Positions 1 to 10,459 of a stretch of 64,000 nt of DNA are shown here, one piece after another; position 1 is the first letter of the stretch; each line of letters begins with the position of its first letter. This DNA comes from Paenibacillus sp. RUD330 (GTDB lineage Bacteria > Bacillota > Bacilli > Paenibacillales > Paenibacillaceae). Under the pieces are notes generated by a model. It made no database searches. It was not told where the DNA came from and worked only from the letters and a program-made list of their open reading frames with translations. The stretch covers positions 5,078,001 through 5,142,000 of the forward strand of contig NZ_CP022655.2 of NCBI RefSeq assembly GCF_002243345.2, written 5' to 3'. The translations under genes were made by a program, and so were the position numbers.

Positions 1-500
1 TTGATATCATGGTTCTCGGCGTCCGCTTTCTGCAGATCGGCGATCTCGTTCTCCGTCTGCTGCAGGCTCAGCCTGGCCGAGTCGAGATCGAGCTTCGTCT
101 GCGCCTGCTTCGATTCGTCGCTTTCGCTCCAGTACTGCTCCTTCAGGTTCTGGATCTGCAGCTCCTGCTTCTGCTTGTCCAGCTGCTTCTGCCGGATCTG
201 CATCGAATTATCGACCGTCTCGAACTGAGCCAGCACTTGTCCTTTCTTCACGACGTCGCCGGCCGAGACCAGCACTTTGCTGACTGTCCCCTGATAGCCG
301 GCTTTCACGGTCGCCGTATCGGCCGCGGCTACCGTTCCCGTCCCCGACACCTTCACTTCCAGATTGCCCTGCGAGGCTTGCACGCTGCGGGCTTCCGCAG
401 CGGATGCCGTGCCTTCGGTCCCTTTCGACTGCAGGAAGTAATATACCGCTCCGCCGCCGGCAATGACCATGAATCCCAATATGAGCAGCCACTTTCTCAT
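1..500 (-). CDS. HlyD-type efflux adaptor, partial
   Basis: This gene reads inward from its ATG at 500 and runs off the left edge, so only about 166 N-terminal residues are visible. An AGGGGA ribosome site precedes the ATG. Residues 4-21 form a membrane anchor, MRKWLLILGFMVIAGG. A lipoyl-like beta domain follows, with GTGTVAAADTATV and the turn VSAGDVVKKGQVLAQF. From about residue 98 comes a Gln/Lys/Glu-rich coiled coil. This order is typical of membrane fusion proteins (HlyD, YknX, MacA) that pair with an ABC or RND exporter. The partner genes would lie left of the window. The substrate cannot be told. Confidence 0.85.
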   Translation of the reverse strand, partial: MRKWLLILGFMVIAGGGAVYYFLQSKGTEGTASAAEARSVQASQGNLEVKVSGTGTVAAADTATVKAGYQGTVSKVLVSAGDVVKKGQVLAQFETVDNSMQIRQKQLDKQKQELQIQNLKEQYWSESDESKQAQTKLDLDSARLSLQQTENEIADLQKADAENHDI

Positions 501-621
501 TGTTCCCCTCGCCTCTCCTCCGGATCATTTTCCATCCGAATCGTAGCATTCCAGAATGAACCCAGAATGAACGTCTTCTCGAGGCAGGCAAGAGGCCAAT
601 CCCTTCAGCATCGCCGCAACT

Positions 622-650
622 AAAAAAAAGAGCCCCGATAGCCGGCGCTC
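622..650 (-). terminator. Rho-independent terminator after murA
   Basis: On the minus strand a GAGC/GCTC stem with an inner CCG/CGG and a GCTAT loop is followed by eight T residues. It lies between the murA stop and the HlyD-type gene, so the two are probably separate transcripts. Confidence 0.65.
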
Positions 651-713
651 CACTCCCTGTCTCTATGAGGGACGGCTGCTGAGGCAAGCCCTCCCGATGT
701 TGCCGATTGAATC

Positions 714-2144
714 TCAGGCCATGGACGCCTCGACGTCCTCGACCTTAACCTGCCGCTTGCTGCTGTAGCTGTCCTCGTCCTCGGATGCGGCGGCGGCTGC
801 CACCTGGACCTCTTCGACTTCACGCTCCGCGGCCTTGCGGATGGAAGCGAGCACGACCGGCTCCAGCACTTCCTCGGCGGCTTCTTCCTCCGACGTCCGG
901 TAGATGTCGGCGCCCAAAGCGGCGAGCTTGCCGGCGATGTCCACATAGCCGCGGTCCACATGGTGCAGTCCGCCGACTTCGGTCTCTCCGTCGGCTACGA
1001 GGCCGGCGCAGATCAACGCAGCTCCGGCGCGAAGGTCCGTCGCCGTCACTTTGGCGCCCGACAGCGGCACTCCGCCCGTGATGATGGCCGTACGGCCGTC
1101 CACTTTGATGCTGGCGTTCATCTTGCGGAACTCCTCCACATGCATGAAGCGGTTCTCGAACACCGTCTCGGTCACGACGGAAGTGCCTTCCGTGACAAGC
1201 AGCAGAGCCATCATCTGGGACTGCACATCGGTCGGGAAGCCCGGATGGGGCAGCGTTTTGATGTCGGCGCCCTTCAGCGGACGGTCCGCACGGACGCGGA
1301 TGCCGTTGTCCTCTTCGATGATCTGGACGCCCATCTCCTGCAGCTTGGCGATCACGGGTCCGAGGTGGTCGCCGATGGCGCCTTCCACGAATACGTTGCC
1401 TCCGGTGATCGCGCCGGCGATCAGGAATGTGCCCGCTTCGATGCGATCGGGAATGACCGTATGCTGGGCGCCGGTCAGCTTCTCGACGCCTTCGATCCGG
1501 ATGACCCCCGTGCCGGCTCCGCGGATGCGGGCTCCCATGGCGTTGAGGTAGTTCGCGAGATCGACGATCTCAGGCTCTTTGGCCGCGTTCTCAAGGGTAG
1601 TCGTTCCTTCGGCGAGCGCTGCGGCCGCGATGATGTTCTCCGTCGCGCCTACGCTGGCGACGTCCAAGTAGATCTTCGCGCCTTTGAGACGGCCCGGGGC
1701 GACGGCTTCGATGAAGCCTTGACCCATCGTGATCTCGGCGCCCATCGCCTCGAATCCCTTGAGATGCTGCTCGATCGGGCGGGTGCCGATGGCGCAGCCT
1801 CCCGGAAGGGAGATGCGAACACGGCCCAGGCGGGCAAGCAGCGGACCCATGACTTGGATCGATGCCCGCATCTTGCTGACCCATTCGTAAGGAGCCTCGT
1901 AGGATGTCAGGTTCTCCGCCGAGATCGTCATGGTTTCGCCGGATAGGTCAAGCTTGGCTCCGAGCGTCTCCAGCAGCTGGCGAATGATCAGGACGTCATC
2001 AAGGAGGGGAACGTCGTTAATGACGCTTTCTCCTTCCGTTGCGAGTAGCGAAGCGGCCAGAATGGGAAGAACGGCGTTTTTCGCCCCGTGCACACGCACG
2101 GTTCCTTCCAGTCTGCGGCCTCCGCGAACGACAATTTTACTCAT
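714..2144 (-). CDS. murA: UDP-GlcNAc 1-carboxyvinyltransferase MurA
   Basis: MurA transfers enolpyruvate from PEP to UDP-N-acetylglucosamine, the first committed cytosolic step of peptidoglycan synthesis. The ATG at 2144 was chosen because GGAGGGA precedes it and the protein then begins [14 protein letters not shown], as in the family. Visible motifs are the substrate-binding K22-N23 in AKNAVLP and the catalytic loop [12 protein letters not shown] with Cys117. The fosfomycin target cysteine is thus intact. The protein is 476 aa against the usual 417-435, because of a 60-residue acidic, Glu/Ala-rich tail after GADIYR. Its place downstream of ywzB and the atp operon matches the B. subtilis murAA locus. 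Confidence 0.96.
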   Translation of the reverse strand: MSKIVVRGGRRLEGTVRVHGAKNAVLPILAASLLATEGESVINDVPLLDDVLIIRQLLETLGAKLDLSGETMTISAENLTSYEAPYEWVSKMRASIQVMGPLLARLGRVRISLPGGCAIGTRPIEQHLKGFEAMGAEITMGQGFIEAVAPGRLKGAKIYLDVASVGATENIIAAAALAEGTTTLENAAKEPEIVDLANYLNAMGARIRGAGTGVIRIEGVEKLTGAQHTVIPDRIEAGTFLIAGAITGGNVFVEGAIGDHLGPVIAKLQEMGVQIIEEDNGIRVRADRPLKGADIKTLPHPGFPTDVQSQMMALLLVTEGTSVVTETVFENRFMHVEEFRKMNASIKVDGRTAIITGGVPLSGAKVTATDLRAGAALICAGLVADGETEVGGLHHVDRGYVDIAGKLAALGADIYRTSEEEAAEEVLEPVVLASIRKAAEREVEEVQVAAAAASEDEDSYSSKRQVKVEDVEASMA

Positions 2145-2499
2145 AATTCCGTTCCCTCCGGACGCTGCAATTTCTTTTGCGCATATCATGTATTTGGTAA
2201 GGATCATATCTGACGGCAACGAGTGTCTGGCCTGAAATGGCTTGAATGGTTTGAAAGGTCAAAATAGGTGAAAAAGGCAGGAATAAGCCAGATTACCACA
2301 GACCATATTAACACTCGTCTACAGAAATCGACAAGCGTTATTTTTATCCCGACTATTCGTCAAAATAAGGGGACTTTAGCCCGGGTCTCTTCCCTCGTGC
2401 ATGATCGCTCAAAGGATATCATTCGCAGCATGTCTCCGGATTGGTTCCGTCTTATGCGTTATTGTCTGCAAATGTCCGATCCGTTATTCGACGGATGGC
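2145..2499. other. Intergenic, weak murA promoter candidate
   Basis: This 355-bp AT-richer gap separates ywzB from murA. On the minus strand TTGTCG (2329-2334) and TAATAT (2305-2310) are 18 bp apart, each matching the sigma-A consensus at four of six positions. I see no convincing gene or terminator here. Confidence 0.3.
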
Positions 2500-2745
2500 T
2501 CAGAGCAGCTTCAGCATGGATGTCCAGGACCAGTAATCCAGGATGAAGCGGGCGAACGAGTGCCCGATCACAACGGCAAGAACCGCAATAAAGACGCGCG
2601 CTCTCGGGCTTCTCGGCTGCTTGAACCAAGTATCCAGCTTGAGCTCCTGCAGCAGGTACCAGGCAAGCAAGATGCTTCCGATCGTCACGGCGATGGAGAA
2701 CAGCCCGTTCCATCCAAGCGACGACCATACTTGATTACTGTTCAT
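2500..2745 (-). CDS. ywzB: DUF1146 membrane protein (YwzB-like)
   Basis: This 81-aa protein has two membrane segments, roughly residues 12-32 and 46-66, separated by a positively charged loop (KQPRSPRAR). The sequence GRSFARFILDYW-like ending, here HSFARFILDYWSW, is typical of DUF1146. The ATG at 2745 follows a GGGG site; an upstream in-frame ATG at 2778 adds 11 residues and is less likely. In B. subtilis the homologue lies between atpC and murAA, the same neighbourhood as here. Its function is unknown. Confidence 0.8.
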   Translation of the reverse strand: MNSNQVWSSLGWNGLFSIAVTIGSILLAWYLLQELKLDTWFKQPRSPRARVFIAVLAVVIGHSFARFILDYWSWTSMLKLL

Positions 2746-2995
2746 TAATAACCCCGTTCCTTTGCCCGTAAACGGCAATAAATTCCTTGGCGCGATTCTA
2801 TCGGCATAGCAATGTAGCTTTCGCCATTATTCGCCTTCATGCGACGGAGCGCCCCGGATCGGTCGTATCGGGAAAGGAATTCAAGCGGAAAGGCATCTCC
2901 TTTATCCATCGGAACCGGAGCGCTCCATTAAAAGTCCCTTGCTCTTCCGTCTATGTATTCGCGGCTTTCCTCTTTTGCCGCCGCAAGCGGCATGT

Positions 2996-4768
2996 TCAGC
3001 CGCCGCGCGTCACCTTGAGCGTATAGTAGCCCGTTGCCGGCGCCGCCGCGTCTTCCCCCGCATCCCATACCTTGATTTCGTACGTGCCGGGGGTGACGGG
3101 AATAAGCGGACTTGTTTCCGCTACGCCTTCCCCGTTGCTGTCCACAACCAGAGCTTCTCCTCCGGCCCTGCGGTAGGCGAAGGCCGGATCCATCCGCATC
3201 GTGCCTGCCTCCACCTGCAGCCTCATCGTGCCTTTCTTGGCGACCCGGATCGAATACCAGTCCACATCCGCCGCTTGATGGAAGGTTCCTTGAAACTCGA
3301 GGGAGCGGTCGGCCAAAGGATAGGCTCTGCCTGCCGTATCATTGTTCTCCCCCTTGTCTGGCAGCATGCGCAGACGCGTGGAGAGCAGATAGGGCACCTG
3401 CTTCGCGCCGCTTCCGGGTTCGAGCCGCAGCATCAGCCGGTTCGTTCCTTTTCTGACGCGCCATTCAAGCTTATGGTTGCGGAGCTTCAGAGGCATTTTC
3501 TTGACGCCCCCCGCTTCCTCCAGCTCGATCCGGACGGCGGACGCGCCGGCTCCGGGAGAAGTGAGCTGGGTGTAGTCCAGGCTGACGATGCCGTCGTACG
3601 GGCATTCCAGACGGTACCAATCCTGATCCCCGGATCCGGATAGCTGTCCAGACAGCTGCTTGCCCAGAGGAAGCACGGCGGCTGCCTTGGCCGAGTCGTC
3701 CGGCTCATGCGGATCAGCCTTGTAGCGGTCGGCGAGAGCGGAATCGATTCTCAGAAGGCCGTAGCCGGCTCCATAGTCGAATCCCTTTCCCCCCTCGTCT
3801 TTGGCCGTCTGCCGCAGCATGGAACGAATCTGGTAAGGCTTCAGCGACGGGTATTTGGCCCAGAGCAGCGCTGCTGCTGCGGCAGCCTGGGGAGCAGCCA
3901 TCGAGGTGCCCTCCACGTAATGGTATCCGCCGCCCGCAGCCGTCGTATACACCTTCCACGGAGCAGCGATGTCCAGCTCCGGCCCTTGGTTGGAGCGCGA
4001 GTCCGGCAGTCCGTCGGGACCGACTCCTCCAACGGCCAGCACCGTCGGATAAGCAGCCGGATACTTCACGGCGGCGCGGCTGCCGAAGCGGCGGCCGTCG
4101 TTGCCTGCGGCGGCAACGAGAAGCACGCCCTTCTGTTCGGCCAGGGCGGCGATATCCCTCATGTACGGAGAGGAATGGTACAGCCCTACGGACAACACGA
4201 CGATGCGCGCTCCTTCCGAGATGGCCTTGCGGATGCCCTCGCCAAGCTGGCGTTCGTCGCCATAGCCGTTATGGTCGAGAGCCTTGATCGGCAGGATGCG
4301 GGCTTTCCAGATGACTCCCGCCACTCCCTTGCCGTTGTTGCCCGCTGCCGCCACGACCCCCGCGACGCTTGTGCCGTGGCCGTTGTCGTCCCGCGGAGGC
4401 TCATCCGGCTTCAGCAGATTGATGCCCGGAAGCAGATTGGGCTGAAGATCGGGATGATCCAGATCCACGCCTGTGTCTACGACCGCGATGGTAATGGATG
4501 TCTGCTCCGTGACCAGCTTCCAGGCCTTGTCGGCTCCGATCTGATCGAGAAAAGCTTGCTTCGCCAAGCCGGGATCGTTCGCCTTGGGAGCTGCCGGCCC
4601 TTCTTGCTGGATCCGGGCGTCGTCGTCGGGCTTCGCCGCCATGCCGCTCGCGCTGCCCGGCGGCATGGACGGGGCTGCCGCCAGGGTGACGGCCGCAAGA
4701 AGAGCCGCGGCATGGCCGCATCTGAGCGCGCGGCTATGGGCGGCGTGAGCTTGAATCCTTGCTTTCAT
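2996..4768 (-). CDS. Subtilisin-like S8 serine protease, secreted
   Basis: This is a subtilase of about 590 aa with the complete catalytic triad: Asp98 in VVDTGVD, His131 in NGHGTSVAG and Ser289 in GTSMAAPQ. The oxyanion Asn lies in AAAGNDG near residue 223. A basic N-terminus and a hydrophobic stretch (residues 18-34) look like a signal peptide. After the protease domain come two beta-sandwich repeats, each with a DWY motif and an acidic lead-in (HEPDDS and GENNDT), like pre-peptidase C-terminal domains. It is probably an extracellular protease with maturation or binding domains. The start is uncertain: the ATG at 4768 has AAAGGA ten bases upstream, and a TTG at 4777 is possible. It appears monocistronic. 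Confidence 0.93.
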   Translation of the reverse strand: MKARIQAHAAHSRALRCGHAAALLAAVTLAAAPSMPPGSASGMAAKPDDDARIQQEGPAAPKANDPGLAKQAFLDQIGADKAWKLVTEQTSITIAVVDTGVDLDHPDLQPNLLPGINLLKPDEPPRDDNGHGTSVAGVVAAAGNNGKGVAGVIWKARILPIKALDHNGYGDERQLGEGIRKAISEGARIVVLSVGLYHSSPYMRDIAALAEQKGVLLVAAAGNDGRRFGSRAAVKYPAAYPTVLAVGGVGPDGLPDSRSNQGPELDIAAPWKVYTTAAGGGYHYVEGTSMAAPQAAAAAALLWAKYPSLKPYQIRSMLRQTAKDEGGKGFDYGAGYGLLRIDSALADRYKADPHEPDDSAKAAAVLPLGKQLSGQLSGSGDQDWYRLECPYDGIVSLDYTQLTSPGAGASAVRIELEEAGGVKKMPLKLRNHKLEWRVRKGTNRLMLRLEPGSGAKQVPYLLSTRLRMLPDKGENNDTAGRAYPLADRSLEFQGTFHQAADVDWYSIRVAKKGTMRLQVEAGTMRMDPAFAYRRAGGEALVVDSNGEGVAETSPLIPVTPGTYEIKVWDAGEDAAAPATGYYTLKVTRGG

Positions 4769-4949
4769 AAGCCTCAAATCCTTTGCTCGTATCTATCCTA
4801 TGACGCCCGCGCGTATCTATCCCTGCTTTTCCGATAGTCGACCGAGGGAGCAGCGCGATGCGCATGATGTGAAAAAGGAATTACTCGCTTATCCATTCTA
4901 TCAATAATTCGGGCCGCAAGGCGCTATTCCTGTAGCGTTCACAAAATGG

Positions 4950-4982
4950 ATACAACAACAAGCCCTCCGGATATCCGAAGGG
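4950..4982 (-). terminator. Terminator after dps
   Basis: A 9-bp stem (GCCCTTCGG with CCGGAGGGC, loop ATAT) on the minus strand is followed by TTGTTGTTGT, just past the dps stop codon. Confidence 0.75.
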
Positions 4983-5017
4983 CCTATTGCATGCTCGCAT
5001 CCCGCAAGGCGCGGTGT

Positions 5018-5491
5018 CTACGCCAAAAACTTCTCCAGCATCCAGCGGTGCTGATCCAGCTGCTCCACCATGCCGGTCAGAATGTCGCCCGTCGCCGCAT
5101 CGTCTTCTTCTTCGGCCGTTTCGGCGGCTACCTTCATGTCCTCGGCAAGGGTATTGAAGTCGTCGATCAGATTCCGCACCATCGTTTCGGCATCTTCCTT
5201 TTCCGTCGCCTCCTTGATGGAAGACAGATCCAGCATGCCCTTCATGGTGGATACCGGCTTGCCGCCGATTCCGATCAGGCGTTCCGCCGCTTCGTCGAAC
5301 ATGAGCGTGACGGCATTATAGAACTCCTCGAACTTGACGTGGAGAGTATAGAAATTAGGACCGGACACATTCCAATGGAAGGAATGGAGCTTCATGTACA
5401 GTACGCCCATCGAAGCGACTTGACGGTTCAGCGCATCCTGCGTCTTCGTATTCTTTGCCGCTTTGCCGCGGCTGGCGGTTTGAGTTGCCAT
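5018..5491 (-). CDS. dps: Dps-family DNA-protecting ferritin
   Basis: This 157-aa protein has the length and motif spacing of Dps mini-ferritins, which form dodecamers that oxidise and store iron and shield DNA. The inter-subunit ferroxidase ligands are present: His39 in HSFHWNVSGP, His51, Asp66 and Glu70 in FDEAAERL. The lysine/alanine-rich N-terminus (ASRGKAAKNTK) could bind DNA. It is flanked by its own terminator and looks monocistronic. I could not find a clear PerR box upstream, though regulation by PerR or stationary phase is common in the family. Confidence 0.93.
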   Translation of the reverse strand: MATQTASRGKAAKNTKTQDALNRQVASMGVLYMKLHSFHWNVSGPNFYTLHVKFEEFYNAVTLMFDEAAERLIGIGGKPVSTMKGMLDLSSIKEATEKEDAETMVRNLIDDFNTLAEDMKVAAETAEEEDDAATGDILTGMVEQLDQHRWMLEKFLA

Positions 5492-5708
5492 TTTTACAAT
5501 CCCCTTCCGAATATTCTTTCGTTAGAATCAGGCTTCATGTCTTCTCATTACCCCATCCGGGCCGGGACAAACAGGCACGCCTGAAATCAGCTTGCGCAGC
5601 ATGCCTGTTCCTTATCCGGCCAGCCGCCTTTTGAGCCAGGGGCATGTCATCCGCACACGTCCGTCCAAGCCTGCAGGCATAAGGTAGGGGTAGAGGTGAT
5701 CAAGCAGG

Positions 5709-6503
5709 ATGCCAACAATAAAAAAATACGTCAAAACCTATAATTCCCGCACCCTTTGGGGAAAACTTCGAGTAAGCCGGATGCTGCGCAAAGATTCCGC
5801 TACGGCGCACTTTGTTCCCCGGACGGCCGCCTTCTCCCGCAAGCAGCTGAAGAAAATGGCTTCGCGCTTTGAAATTCTGTATATCAAGCCGAATATAGGC
5901 TCTCTGGGCATGGGAATCCATAGGCTTCGGCGCAAAGGGAGCGGGTACGAGCTCGCCTCCGTGATTTTCCGCAAACAGATCTCCCGCTCGTTCGGGAATC
6001 TCGACCAGGTGTACGAACATATCCGGAAAACCCGCAAATCCGGAAAGCTGATCATCCAGCGCGGCATTCAGCTCGACCGGATCGAAGGCAAGCCATACGA
6101 CATCCGCGCCATGGTACAGCGCAAGCCCAAAGGACCCTGGACCTGCACGGCTCTGATAGTCAAGGTGGCGCTGCCCAATCGCATCGTGACCAACGCCCAT
6201 CAGGGCGCCAAGCTCTACCTGCTGTCCAAGCTATGGGAAATGCAAGGAATGGGATCTTCCCCCGCCCGCGCCAACAACGAGTTCATCGGAGAGTCGGCGC
6301 TGGCGATATCCAAGTCGTTGTCCCGCCGTTACGGCGGCATGCGCGAGATGGGAATCGACTTCGCGATCGACCGGAGCAAAAGGCTGTGGGTGCTGGAGGT
6401 CAATACGAACCATCCCCAGTACGGGGCCTTCAAAAAGATCGACCGAGCCGTCTACAACCGGGTCAAAAGCTTCGCCCGCAGCTATGGACGCAAGGACGAC
6501 TGA
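5709..6503 (+). CDS. YheC/YheD-family ATP-grasp spore-coat protein
   Basis: This 264-aa protein starts at an ATG 8 bp after AGAGGTGAT. Its body matches the YheC/YheD endospore-coat-associated family, a divergent ATP-grasp fold. Supporting segments are YIKPNIGSLGMGIHRL near the nucleotide site, PYDIRAMVQR, and the metal/phosphate region EMGIDFAIDRSKRLWVLEVNTNHP, whose Glu and Asn sit where ATP-grasp enzymes bind magnesium. The substrate is unknown. It is a single gene divergent from dps, and its family suggests expression in the mother cell during sporulation. Confidence 0.85.
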   Translation: MPTIKKYVKTYNSRTLWGKLRVSRMLRKDSATAHFVPRTAAFSRKQLKKMASRFEILYIKPNIGSLGMGIHRLRRKGSGYELASVIFRKQISRSFGNLDQVYEHIRKTRKSGKLIIQRGIQLDRIEGKPYDIRAMVQRKPKGPWTCTALIVKVALPNRIVTNAHQGAKLYLLSKLWEMQGMGSSPARANNEFIGESALAISKSLSRRYGGMREMGIDFAIDRSKRLWVLEVNTNHPQYGAFKKIDRAVYNRVKSFARSYGRKDD

Positions 6504-6719
6504 ATCCGTCCGCCAGCCGCCTCGGCCAGCGCCTGCCTTGGCGGTCGTTCTGCTGCTTCATTTCAAGGCATTTGCTGTAAATAAAGATCAGAAGAGCCTC
6601 TAGGAATCAACCGCGATCGGGCGGCTGCCGCAGACTCTGCGATCGGCCGCGTCATGCTGCCGGCAGCAGGAGGTCCCGGCCGTACATTTACTTCGATCCA
6701 AGAAAGGTGGAGATGGTCC

Positions 6720-7070
6720 ATGTCGGATGCCATGAATGTCAGCCGGCTGCTGGAGCTGCTGGAAGCCCGCAAGGGCGAGGATGTCGATATCGTCAAGCAG
6801 GAAGACGGAGATTTGGATAAGGTCCGCATGACGTTCAGCGGAGCGGAGCTGCTGCATAATCCTTCATCGGATGATTATGTGTCGGGAACGATCCTGCTGC
6901 TGCACGGTTCCGCCAGCATCGTCACCGACAAGGGCCGCGAGCCCGTGCCTGGCGACTCCTATGAAATTCCGCTCCAAGCGGATGACTCCCTCATCGAGCA
7001 GGACGGAGAAATCCGGGTGAGGACAAAGCGGGCGACCTACTCCATCCAGCCTTCCGGTTCAGCCGGCTGA
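6720..7070 (+). CDS. Hypothetical protein, 116 aa
   Basis: I do not recognise this family. The ATG at 6720 follows AAAGGTGGAGAT, an excellent ribosome site. The product is acidic and soluble, with an N-terminal helix (VSRLLELLEARKGEDV) and then a beta-rich region (SGTILLLHGSASIV, GDSYEIPL, GEIRVRTKRATYSI) that suggests a small beta-barrel. It has no signal peptide or membrane segment. It is followed at once by a strong shared terminator, so it is a single-gene transcript. Confidence 0.7.
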   Translation: MSDAMNVSRLLELLEARKGEDVDIVKQEDGDLDKVRMTFSGAELLHNPSSDDYVSGTILLLHGSASIVTDKGREPVPGDSYEIPLQADDSLIEQDGEIRVRTKRATYSIQPSGSAG

Positions 7071-7073
7071 ACC

Positions 7074-7112
7074 AAAAAAAGCTTTGGGCCGCTGGCGGTC
7101 CAAAGCTTTTTT
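7074..7112. terminator. Bidirectional terminator
   Basis: A 13-bp stem (AAAAAAGCTTTGG and its complement) with a 12-nt loop carries A and T runs on both sides. It serves the plus-strand hypothetical gene and the convergent CpsB-type gene. Confidence 0.85.
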
Positions 7113-7187
7113 CTATTGGCTGCGCCTTCCATTCCCGCTTCCGTCCCCGCGTTCGAGGTTCGTTTCATGCAAAATCGAAGGCTCCAT

Positions 7188-7988
7188 TCAGCGGCTCCGT
7201 CGGCCGAACAAGCTTCGCAGCAAGCCTTGGGGCCTTCCTCCAGAAGCTGCTGCCGCCTGCAGCTGCTCCGTCCCAAGCAGGTCGTCTCCTGCGAGCAGAC
7301 TGGCGGCATTTTGCATGAAATAAGCTTTCCAGTCATCCCCGAGCCGTTCGGAGATGGCGGCATAGGCGGCCGCCAAGCGGAATCCCCGGCGCTCCGCATG
7401 ATGCGCATCCGAGGAGACGAGATGGACGAGACCGGAGCGCATCATCGACCAGGAAGCCTTCTCGATCGATCTTCCGTACAGCCCCAGCAGCGAATGCGTC
7501 GTCACTTGTCCCCAAGCCCCGAGCGAGATGAGCTCTTCCAGAAGAGCAGGCTCCCGCATCGCCTGCTCATTGCGTTCAGGATGGGCAATGACAGGCCGCA
7601 CCCCTTGAAGCGTCAGCTCATAGACCAGCTCGGCCATTCCGGAAGGAATCTCCGCAGTCGGCATTTCAAGCAGCATATAGGGGGTATCCGCAAGCGTCAG
7701 CAGCTCCCGCTTCTCCCAATTGTCGAGCAGTTCCGCATGGACACGGATCTCTTGGCCCGGATGCAAAGCAATCGGTATGCCATGCTGCAGCAGCAGCTCT
7801 CCGGTCCGGCGCGTCAGCTCCCGCACGTCGGCTGCCATATTCCAATAAGCTCCGTTGGCGTGATGAGGGGTAGCGATGATATCGGTGATGCCTTCAAGCT
7901 GCGCCGCTCTCGCCAAAGCGAGCGTTTGCTCCACGTTCCGGGCTCCGTCGTCGATGCCGGGAAGGATGTGGGTATGGATATCGATCAT
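7188..7988 (-). CDS. CpsB/YwqE-type tyrosine-protein phosphatase
   Basis: This 267-aa PHP-domain metallophosphatase is of the CpsB/CapC family, which removes phosphate from bacterial tyrosine kinases that control capsule and exopolysaccharide synthesis. The metal-binding motifs are all visible: DIHTHILPGIDDG at the N-terminus, HPGQEIRVH, AHPERN and SSDAHH. The ATG at 7988 is chosen because the protein must begin MIDIHTH; residues encoded farther upstream do not fit the family. No tyrosine kinase or chain-length regulator is adjacent. The nearest polysaccharide genes in the window are more than 40 kb away. Confidence 0.93.
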   Translation of the reverse strand: MIDIHTHILPGIDDGARNVEQTLALARAAQLEGITDIIATPHHANGAYWNMAADVRELTRRTGELLLQHGIPIALHPGQEIRVHAELLDNWEKRELLTLADTPYMLLEMPTAEIPSGMAELVYELTLQGVRPVIAHPERNEQAMREPALLEELISLGAWGQVTTHSLLGLYGRSIEKASWSMMRSGLVHLVSSDAHHAERRGFRLAAAYAAISERLGDDWKAYFMQNAASLLAGDDLLGTEQLQAAAASGGRPQGLLRSLFGRRSR

Positions 7989-8048
7989 TGCTGGAGCACT
8001 CTCCCCGCTGTCATGGATGTAAAGGATGTGCGAACTTAGAACTGCTGT

Positions 8049-8124
8049 AACCGCATCTATAAGCCTGCCGATCGAGGGATTGCTGGTACCGCATCTATAT
8101 GCCTGCTTATCGAGGCTTGCTGAT
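8049..8124. repeat. 39-bp imperfect tandem duplication
   Basis: Two copies of about 38-39 bp begin with ACCGCATCTATA and share TATCGAGG/GATCGAGG and TTGCTGRT blocks. They lie in the 554-bp gap between the CpsB-type gene and atpC. Confidence 0.7.
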
Positions 8125-8265
8125 ATTGCGCTCAGGTTGCATTCGTCGTTGCGTGCAACGAAGTGGCTGCTCCTGTCCTTATCATACTTGATTGGAGAGA
8201 CGATCGGCATCCGCCGTTGGCTTCATTGTCATCGGACTTTCGGTCGAAACTCCCCTGCCGCAAAC

Positions 8266-8313
8266 CTCAATTCATCCTGCAATCTCAATTCATCCTGCCA
8301 TCTCAATTCGCGG
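8266..8313. repeat. 18-bp tandem repeat
   Basis: The unit CTCAATTCATCCTGC plus three bases occurs twice exactly and a third time in part (CTCAATTCG). It is intergenic, downstream of the atp operon terminator. Confidence 0.75.
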
Positions 8314-8315
8314 CA

Positions 8316-8402
8316 TCATTTTATAATCTCTTTGAATCGAGGCGGCGAATCCGTCAATAAAGCCGCTGCCAGCATGCTCAATAAAAAAAGCGCCCCTGCC
8401 AT
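8316..8402 (-). CDS. Possible 28-aa hydrophobic peptide
   Basis: A GGGGAGG site lies 9 bp before an ATG at 8402 that opens a 28-codon frame: MAGALFLLSMLAAALL, then TDSPPRFKEIIK. This would be one membrane helix with a short polar tail. It lies just past the atp terminator and has no recognised homologue that I know of. It is the only translatable signal in the long atpC to CpsB-type gap. The call rests on the ribosome site and hydrophobicity alone. Confidence 0.35.
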   Translation of the reverse strand: MAGALFLLSMLAAALLTDSPPRFKEIIK

Positions 8403-8483
8403 ATATCCCGTCCTCCCCTGTAATTTTTTTCGTCGAAATGGCTGGATTTCATTTGCATTCCAGTATATTCCATAACAATAAAA

Positions 8484-8532
8484 CAAAAAAGCCCCTCCTC
8501 CGTTATCGGTACCTAACGGGAGAGGGGCTTTT
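8484..8532 (-). terminator. atp operon terminator
   Basis: A long stem (GCCCCTC-CCGTTA and its complement) around GGTACCGAT is followed by TTTTTTGTTTT on the minus strand, directly after the atpC stop codon. Confidence 0.92.
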
Positions 8533-8542
8533 GAGGACGGGA

Positions 8543-8941
8543 TCAACCTCTGGTGTTCAGACGGTTGAGCGCACGTTGAAGCGCAAGCTCCGCACGATGA
8601 TGATCGACGGTTTCCTTGTTGCGGTTGCGAATGCGCTCTTCAGCGCGCTTCTTGGCCAGCTCGGCACGGTCCACATCGATCTCGCCCGGAAGCTCGGCGC
8701 TTTCGGCCAGAATGACGACTTTCTCGTGGCGAACTTCGGCAAAGCCTCCACTCACCGCGATGTTTTCATAATTGCTGCCGATCTTCGCCGTAACGGCGGA
8801 TATCTTCAGAGGCGTGACCGTAGGAACGTGATTAGGCAGGATGCCCATCTCGCCCTCTACTCCGCGGATGATGACCATGTTCACATCCTTGGAATAAACG
8901 GTACGCTCCGGCGTAACGATTTCAAGCAGTAAGGTGCTCAT
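8543..8941 (-). CDS. atpC: ATP synthase epsilon subunit
   Basis: This is the last gene of the operon for the F1Fo ATP synthase. The 132-aa protein has the epsilon beta-sandwich (LLEIVTPERTVYSKDVNMVI, GEMGILPNHVPTVTPL, GGFAEVRHEKVVILAESAE) and then a two-helix C-terminal region rich in Ala/Glu/Arg, which in the family can extend and inhibit ATP hydrolysis. It starts 24 bp after the atpD stop. Length and motifs are normal. Confidence 0.97.
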   Translation of the reverse strand: MSTLLLEIVTPERTVYSKDVNMVIIRGVEGEMGILPNHVPTVTPLKISAVTAKIGSNYENIAVSGGFAEVRHEKVVILAESAELPGEIDVDRAELAKKRAEERIRNRNKETVDHHRAELALQRALNRLNTRG

Positions 8942-8965
8942 ACGATAACCTCCATCCGCCGAGGA

Positions 8966-10459
<1,494 letters not shown>

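Noticed and set aside
2268-2546. 92-codon plus-strand frame between murA and ywzB
   Set aside because: No ribosome site, overlaps ywzB antisense, and no protein-like pattern.
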